This document shows, piece by piece, positions 1-2,787 of a DNA stretch of 5,765 nucleotides. The translations under genes and the position numbers were made by a program. The DNA comes from an uncultured Treponema sp. (GTDB lineage Bacteria > Spirochaetota > Spirochaetia > Treponematales > Treponemataceae), in NCBI GenBank assembly GCA_946538875.1, contig CAMNHD010000117.1, forward strand, positions 1 to 5,765, written 5' to 3'. A model generated the notes under the pieces. It saw only the letters and a list, made by a program, of their open reading frames with translations. It was not told the DNA's origin and did not search any database. Each line of letters starts with the position of its first letter. Within the stretch, counting starts at the first letter, position 1.

Positions 1-426
1 GGCGTTTATTCCGGCGGCGGTGCACATGCGCGAAACCCTGTAGTCCACCAGATCGGCAAGACTTATGAAATCCTCAGAACCTTTCCAGTAATCAAGGCAG
101 TCCTCCCTGATGAACACTACTGGAACTATCTCAAGGTCTTTTGAAAGCAGTTCCGGCAGCGGATCGGGAAACACTGTGGTTGCGACAGGCATTACGCCGC
201 TGAAATTCGTGCCGCCGGGCACAACGTCAAAGAATTTTACGTAGAGCCTTGAGACTCTGTGTTCCGAAAGAAAATCAGCCTCCTGCCCGGAAAGTGACAG
301 GGAACTTTTCCAGAAGTACATGGCTCTTTCCACCCTGTTCCCCGGGTCTTTTCCCCTATGGCAGGATGTGACGGTGATGCAGGCCGCAATTACTGCAAGC
401 GGAAGAAAAAAATTTCTTGATTTCAA
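1..426 (-). CDS. Probable exported lipoprotein of unknown function (5' part; continues beyond window start)
   Basis: The reverse strand is open from a TTG at 426-424 to base 1, giving 142 codons with no stop; the C-terminus lies outside the window. The start is chosen because AGAGGT (433-438) sits 6 bases upstream of the TTG and the next in-frame ATG is codon 36, after the signal sequence. The protein begins with a short basic n-region (K2, R4) and a hydrophobic stretch at residues 6-20, followed by V-T-S-C with Cys22 as the likely lipidated residue. I-A-A-C ending at Cys16 is a second, less likely lipobox. The mature part has the segment MYFWKSS (36-42), then RLYVKFFDVVPGG and MPVATTVFP. I recall a similar YW/RLY-FFDV/P-AT signature in uncharacterised exported proteins of Bacteroidota and spirochaetes, but this is unverified memory. 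No catalytic motif is recognised. It is divergent from the 838-5765 operon, so a functional link is possible but not shown. The reading frame is well supported; the function is not. Confidence 0.85.
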   Translation of the reverse strand, partial: MKSRNFFLPLAVIAACITVTSCHRGKDPGNRVERAMYFWKSSLSLSGQEADFLSEHRVSRLYVKFFDVVPGGTNFSGVMPVATTVFPDPLPELLSKDLEIVPVVFIREDCLDYWKGSEDFISLADLVDYRVSRMCTAAGINA

Positions 427-432
427 CGTTGC

Positions 433-438
433 ACCTCT
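433..438 (-). promoter_or_regulatory. Ribosome-binding site for the minus-strand lipoprotein gene
   Basis: AGAGGT on the minus strand, 6 bases before the TTG codon at 426-424. It decides the start of this gene, because no ATG or GTG lies at suitable spacing and the TTG gives a complete signal peptide. Confidence 0.8.
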
Positions 439-450
439 TTTTCAGGGAAA

Positions 451-479
451 ATTATAACACCCGCATCTTAAAATATCAA
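451..479 (-). promoter_or_regulatory. Sigma-70 promoter for the minus-strand lipoprotein gene
   Basis: Read on the minus strand: TTGATA (-35, bases 479-474), a 17-base spacer, then TATAAT (-10, bases 456-451). The -10 is a perfect consensus and the -35 matches 4 of 6. The expected transcription start is near base 444, giving a leader of about 18 bases that just accommodates the ribosome-binding site. The position fits the TTG start exactly. No operator palindrome is evident over it. Confidence 0.8.
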
Positions 480-560
480 TTCCACAGTCAAATTAATCAT
501 GCATGGGCATGGAAGGGGCCGGAGGCCGTGCGGCAGGATGACGCACCGACCGTAGGGGAG

Positions 561-574
561 CCTGGAACGCCCGG
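561..574 (+). repeat. Left arm of a 14-base imperfect inverted repeat
   Basis: CCTGGAACGCCCGG pairs with bases 690-703 (CCGGGCGTTCCGGG) at 13 of 14 positions; the core of 11 bases (564-574 against 690-700) is perfect. The arms are separated by 115 bases. The left arm lies at the end of the GC-rich patch. The pair could mark a small interspersed element, a long-range RNA stem, or two oppositely oriented copies of a genomic repeat. Confidence 0.6.
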
Positions 575-621
575 ATTTGCGGAGCAGGTTTTCCAGATTG
601 TGGCGGATTTGGAGATTGTGG
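573..621 (+). repeat. Short imperfect tandem/direct repeats (AGATTGTGG-like)
   Basis: AGATTGTGG occurs at 595-603 and 613-621, with the related CGGATTTGG between them at 604-612, giving a 9-base spacing of similar words. CGGATTTGCGG at 572-582 is a further relative. The repeat is short and may be chance or part of the GC-rich element that precedes it. Confidence 0.4.
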
Positions 622-689
622 AAGTGTAAAGTCCGCCATAGAGAAAATGGAGGGATTGAAGATAATACATAAAATGTAATTAGTCTTAA

Positions 690-703
690 CCGGGCGTTCC
701 GGG
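690..703 (-). repeat. Right arm of a 14-base imperfect inverted repeat
   Basis: CCGGGCGTTCCGGG is the reverse complement of bases 561-574 with one mismatch. It is an isolated GC-rich island in AT-rich sequence, and is followed by GGTGTTTATTT. Within itself it can also fold as CCGG-GCGTT-CCGG. Confidence 0.6.
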
Positions 704-746
704 GGTGTTTATTTCATCAATTTCCCGTTTTTTTTAGTTGCTGAGG

Positions 747-775
747 TTGAATTTTTCTTTTTAGTGCAACATAAT
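747..775 (+). promoter_or_regulatory. Probable sigma-70 promoter for the paralogue operon
   Basis: TTGAAT (747-752), a 17-base spacer, then CATAAT (770-775). The -10 matches 5 of 6 and the -35 matches 4 of 6 at ideal spacing. The expected transcription start is near 782, giving a leader of about 55 bases before the ATG at 838. No other promoter is seen before the second gene, so both genes probably depend on this one. Confidence 0.65.
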
Positions 776-787
776 AGATAGTGGTGT

Positions 788-806
788 CCATGCGCCTTGG
801 GCGTGG
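788..806 (+). promoter_or_regulatory. Leader hairpin upstream of the operon
   Basis: CCA (788-790) can pair with TGG (804-806), and CGCC (793-796) with GGCG (800-803), around a TTG loop, with TG bulged. It sits within the predicted 5' leader just after the expected transcription start. It may stabilise the mRNA; any regulatory role is inference. Confidence 0.35.
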
Positions 807-809
807 GCT

Positions 810-834
810 TCTCACTTGTTTTTGAGAGTTTTTT
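810..834 (+). promoter_or_regulatory. Leader stem-loop containing the ribosome-binding site, followed by a T-run
   Basis: TCTCA (810-814) pairs with TGAGA (823-827) across an 8-base loop, followed by G and six T (829-834). The only Shine-Dalgarno-like word for the gene at 838 is GAGAG (824-828), so the stem would bury it. The stem is only 5 pairs and A/T-rich in its loop, so it is weak. It could modulate translation or cause pausing; it is not a convincing terminator. Confidence 0.3.
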
Positions 835-837
835 CAG

Positions 838-2778
838 ATGTTTAAGAATAAAAAAGTCATTCTGGCTGTGCTGTTTGTATTTACTAATTTAAGTTTTCTC
901 TTTTCGTATGAACTGACATTTAAATTGTCTCCGGGTGCATTCTTTCCGTTCCTTTCAAGGGTGAGTGACCAGCATTTTACTGTGGCGGCTGTGGACGGAT
1001 TCTTTGATACCGGCGTGAATCTTGCCAATATGTTCAATGTGGGTGTGGAATTCGGCTATATGCTTCTTCCAAAGCAGAGTTCCTCGGAGCTTGAGGAGGG
1101 GGTGACCAGTTTTTTGTCGCTGATTCCTGTGGGGCTTCATGCGGAGGCCTATTGGTATCCTCTGTCGCGTATGGAGCTGAACCTTGGCCTGGGCGGCGGC
1201 GTTGCCATGGCGGTGAACGGTAACAAGACCATGTATGCGCCCTGGGCGAAGGTGAATACGGGTGCTCTTTTCAGAATTAATCCTTCCTGGTCGCTTGGAC
1301 TTGATGCCCATGTGTTTGCATTCCAGGCCCATGAATGGTTCGGTATGCCGGCTGTCGGCGGGGTTTCTGTGGGTGCCACCGTGAAGTTTACGCTTGAGAC
1401 CCAGAAGGTTACCGGGAATGTCTCTGCCACCATCAGCCAGGACGAAAGCATTTTCCCGCTTATGTCTTCACTTTACAAGGAGAACCAGTTCGGCTCAATC
1501 TTTGTGGAAAACAACGAGAGTGCCGAAATCCGCAATGTCAAGGTGTATTTCCGCACGGAGAACTTTACGGCCTCCGACCTGTACTGCGGTTCTGTGGATG
1601 TGATCCACAAGCACAAGACTGCGGAACTTCCGCTGCTCGGGGACTTTAACGAAAGGATAATGCAGTTCAGCGAGGCGGGTGACATTCCTGGAGAGATTGT
1701 CATTGATTACGAGATACTTGGAAAGAAGCGTTCTGTGGTCAGTTCCGTGGTTGTCTCTGTGTACAACCGCAATCAGGTGCGCTGGACTGACCCGAATGTG
1801 CTTGCTTCCTATATATCAACCAACTCCCAGGAGGTGCTTGAGCTTTCCAAGTACCTTGTGGGTATTGCGCGTAACCAGCTTCGTACCGGTCTTAACCGCA
1901 ACATGCAGTTTGCCATGTATCTTTTTGAGGGTATAAGGCTTTCAGGAATTGAATGCAAGCCGGACAATGCCACTCCTTACGCGCGCTGCCACCTGGATCC
2001 TGATGAGCTGGACTATATACAGTATCCGTTCCAGACTATGCTGTATAAGTCGGGCGATGTTGACGACACGGGCATTCTGTTCATGGCCATGCTTGCTTCT
2101 GTCGGTGTGGACACCGGCTTTATTCCTATGTCCGATGATTTTATTGTTCTTGTGAACCTTAAGCTGGAGCCTTCCAAGGTTGGAACTCTGTTCGACGGTT
2201 CCGACCGTGTGCTTATCCTTGACGACTCGGTTATGATTCCGGTGTCTATGTCTACTCTGCGGGAAGGCTTTGTGAACAGCTGGTACAATGCTCTTGTGAG
2301 GATCATGGGGGCGGCCGGGGCTGGTGAGGATGTTACGTTCTATTCGCTCAGCGATGCATGGCAGTATTATCCGCCGGCGGCTTTCTCAAGCGGTTCCTCT
2401 GTCAGCGACAAGCCTATTGAGGCTCCTCTGGTTGCGGCTGTGGAGACTGACATGTCCAGGTATATCACTGCCGAGTTCGGTCCGCAGATTGCGGCTGTTC
2501 AGAATCAGATCCGGGCTAAGGGCATGAGTGTTGAATTATTAAACAAACTGGCGCTTTTGTACGTGCGTGCGGGAATGTATTCAAGTGCGATTCCTGTGTA
2601 CGAGCGTTCTGCCGCCATGGGTTCCGTCAGTGCGATGACCAATCTTGGCAATATTGCGGTGATTCAACGCCGCTTTGCTGACGGAAAGGTATGGTATGAG
2701 CGTGCCCTTGCGTTGGAACCTGACAACAAGACTGCACTGCGCGGTCTGAACAGGGTCCTTGGTCAGCTGGAAGAATAG
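838..2778 (+). CDS. Exported multidomain protein with degenerate transglutaminase-like domain and TPRs (apparent pseudoenzyme)
   Basis: A 646-residue protein with ATG at 838 and a modest GAGAG ribosome-binding site 9 bases upstream. Residues 1-23 form a signal peptide (K3, K5, K6, then a hydrophobic run ending L-F-S). Residues 24 to about 195 are glycine- and aromatic-rich with alternating strands (VGVEFGYMLLP, MELNLGLGGGVAMAV, SVGATVKFTL), resembling a small outer-membrane barrel. Residues about 212-308 look like a beta-sandwich (SIFVENNES, VKVYF). Residues about 310-500 match the transglutaminase-like region of the next gene's product, but the expected Cys, His and acid are V408 (in SGDVDD), D434 and S470, so cysteine-type catalysis is unlikely. 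Residues about 566-646 carry two TPR-like helical pairs (LALLYVRAGMYSSAIPVYERS; NLGNIAVIQRRFADGKVWYERALAL). C373 and C384 have no counterpart in the paralogue and could form a disulfide. Likely role: a binding or scaffolding partner in the periplasm or outer membrane. Localisation and fold come from sequence appearance only. Confidence 0.93.
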   Translation: MFKNKKVILAVLFVFTNLSFLFSYELTFKLSPGAFFPFLSRVSDQHFTVAAVDGFFDTGVNLANMFNVGVEFGYMLLPKQSSSELEEGVTSFLSLIPVGLHAEAYWYPLSRMELNLGLGGGVAMAVNGNKTMYAPWAKVNTGALFRINPSWSLGLDAHVFAFQAHEWFGMPAVGGVSVGATVKFTLETQKVTGNVSATISQDESIFPLMSSLYKENQFGSIFVENNESAEIRNVKVYFRTENFTASDLYCGSVDVIHKHKTAELPLLGDFNERIMQFSEAGDIPGEIVIDYEILGKKRSVVSSVVVSVYNRNQVRWTDPNVLASYISTNSQEVLELSKYLVGIARNQLRTGLNRNMQFAMYLFEGIRLSGIECKPDNATPYARCHLDPDELDYIQYPFQTMLYKSGDVDDTGILFMAMLASVGVDTGFIPMSDDFIVLVNLKLEPSKVGTLFDGSDRVLILDDSVMIPVSMSTLREGFVNSWYNALVRIMGAAGAGEDVTFYSLSDAWQYYPPAAFSSGSSVSDKPIEAPLVAAVETDMSRYITAEFGPQIAAVQNQIRAKGMSVELLNKLALLYVRAGMYSSAIPVYERSAAMGSVSAMTNLGNIAVIQRRFADGKVWYERALALEPDNKTALRGLNRVLGQLEE

Positions 2779-2782
2779 GGGA
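2777..2782 (+). promoter_or_regulatory. Ribosome-binding site overlapping the upstream stop codon
   Basis: AGGGGA begins inside the TAG stop (2776-2778) of the first gene and lies 5 bases before the ATG at 2788. It fixes the start of the second gene and suggests translational coupling between the two paralogues. No terminator or promoter fits in the 9-base gap. Confidence 0.75.
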
Positions 2783-2787
2783 AGAGT

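Larger units (their letters stand above)
427..837. other. Divergent intergenic region, 411 bases, no convincing gene
   Basis: This stretch separates the minus-strand lipoprotein from the plus-strand operon. From the left it holds the lipoprotein ribosome-binding site and promoter (433-479), a GC-rich patch (about 500-590) within AT-rich flanks, a run of short GATT(T)G(T)GG-like repeats (573-621), an inverted-repeat pair (561-574 and 690-703), a T-rich stretch (727-765), the operon promoter (747-775) and a structured leader (788-834). A 70-codon open frame at 417-629 on the plus strand was considered and rejected as a gene. No tRNA or recognisable RNA family was seen, though a small RNA or structured repeat cannot be excluded in 500-703. 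Confidence 0.7.

Noticed and set aside
417..629. Plus-strand 70-codon open frame in the intergenic region
   Set aside because: It begins inside the oppositely oriented lipoprotein gene, runs through that gene's ribosome-binding site and promoter, has no Shine-Dalgarno sequence, and its composition follows the GC-rich repeat patch rather than a protein-like pattern.
810..834. Intrinsic terminator just before the ATG at 838
   Set aside because: The stem has only five base pairs with two or three G/C pairs, and the T-run directly precedes the start codon of the operon it would block. It is better treated as a possible leader structure.
834..1451. Minus-strand open frames opposite the first operon gene (834-1037, 955-1332, 1149-1451)
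   Set aside because: They lie antisense to a 646-residue gene with a clear signal peptide and domain structure, overlap each other, lack ribosome-binding sites, and give compositionally odd products. They are shadows of the real gene.
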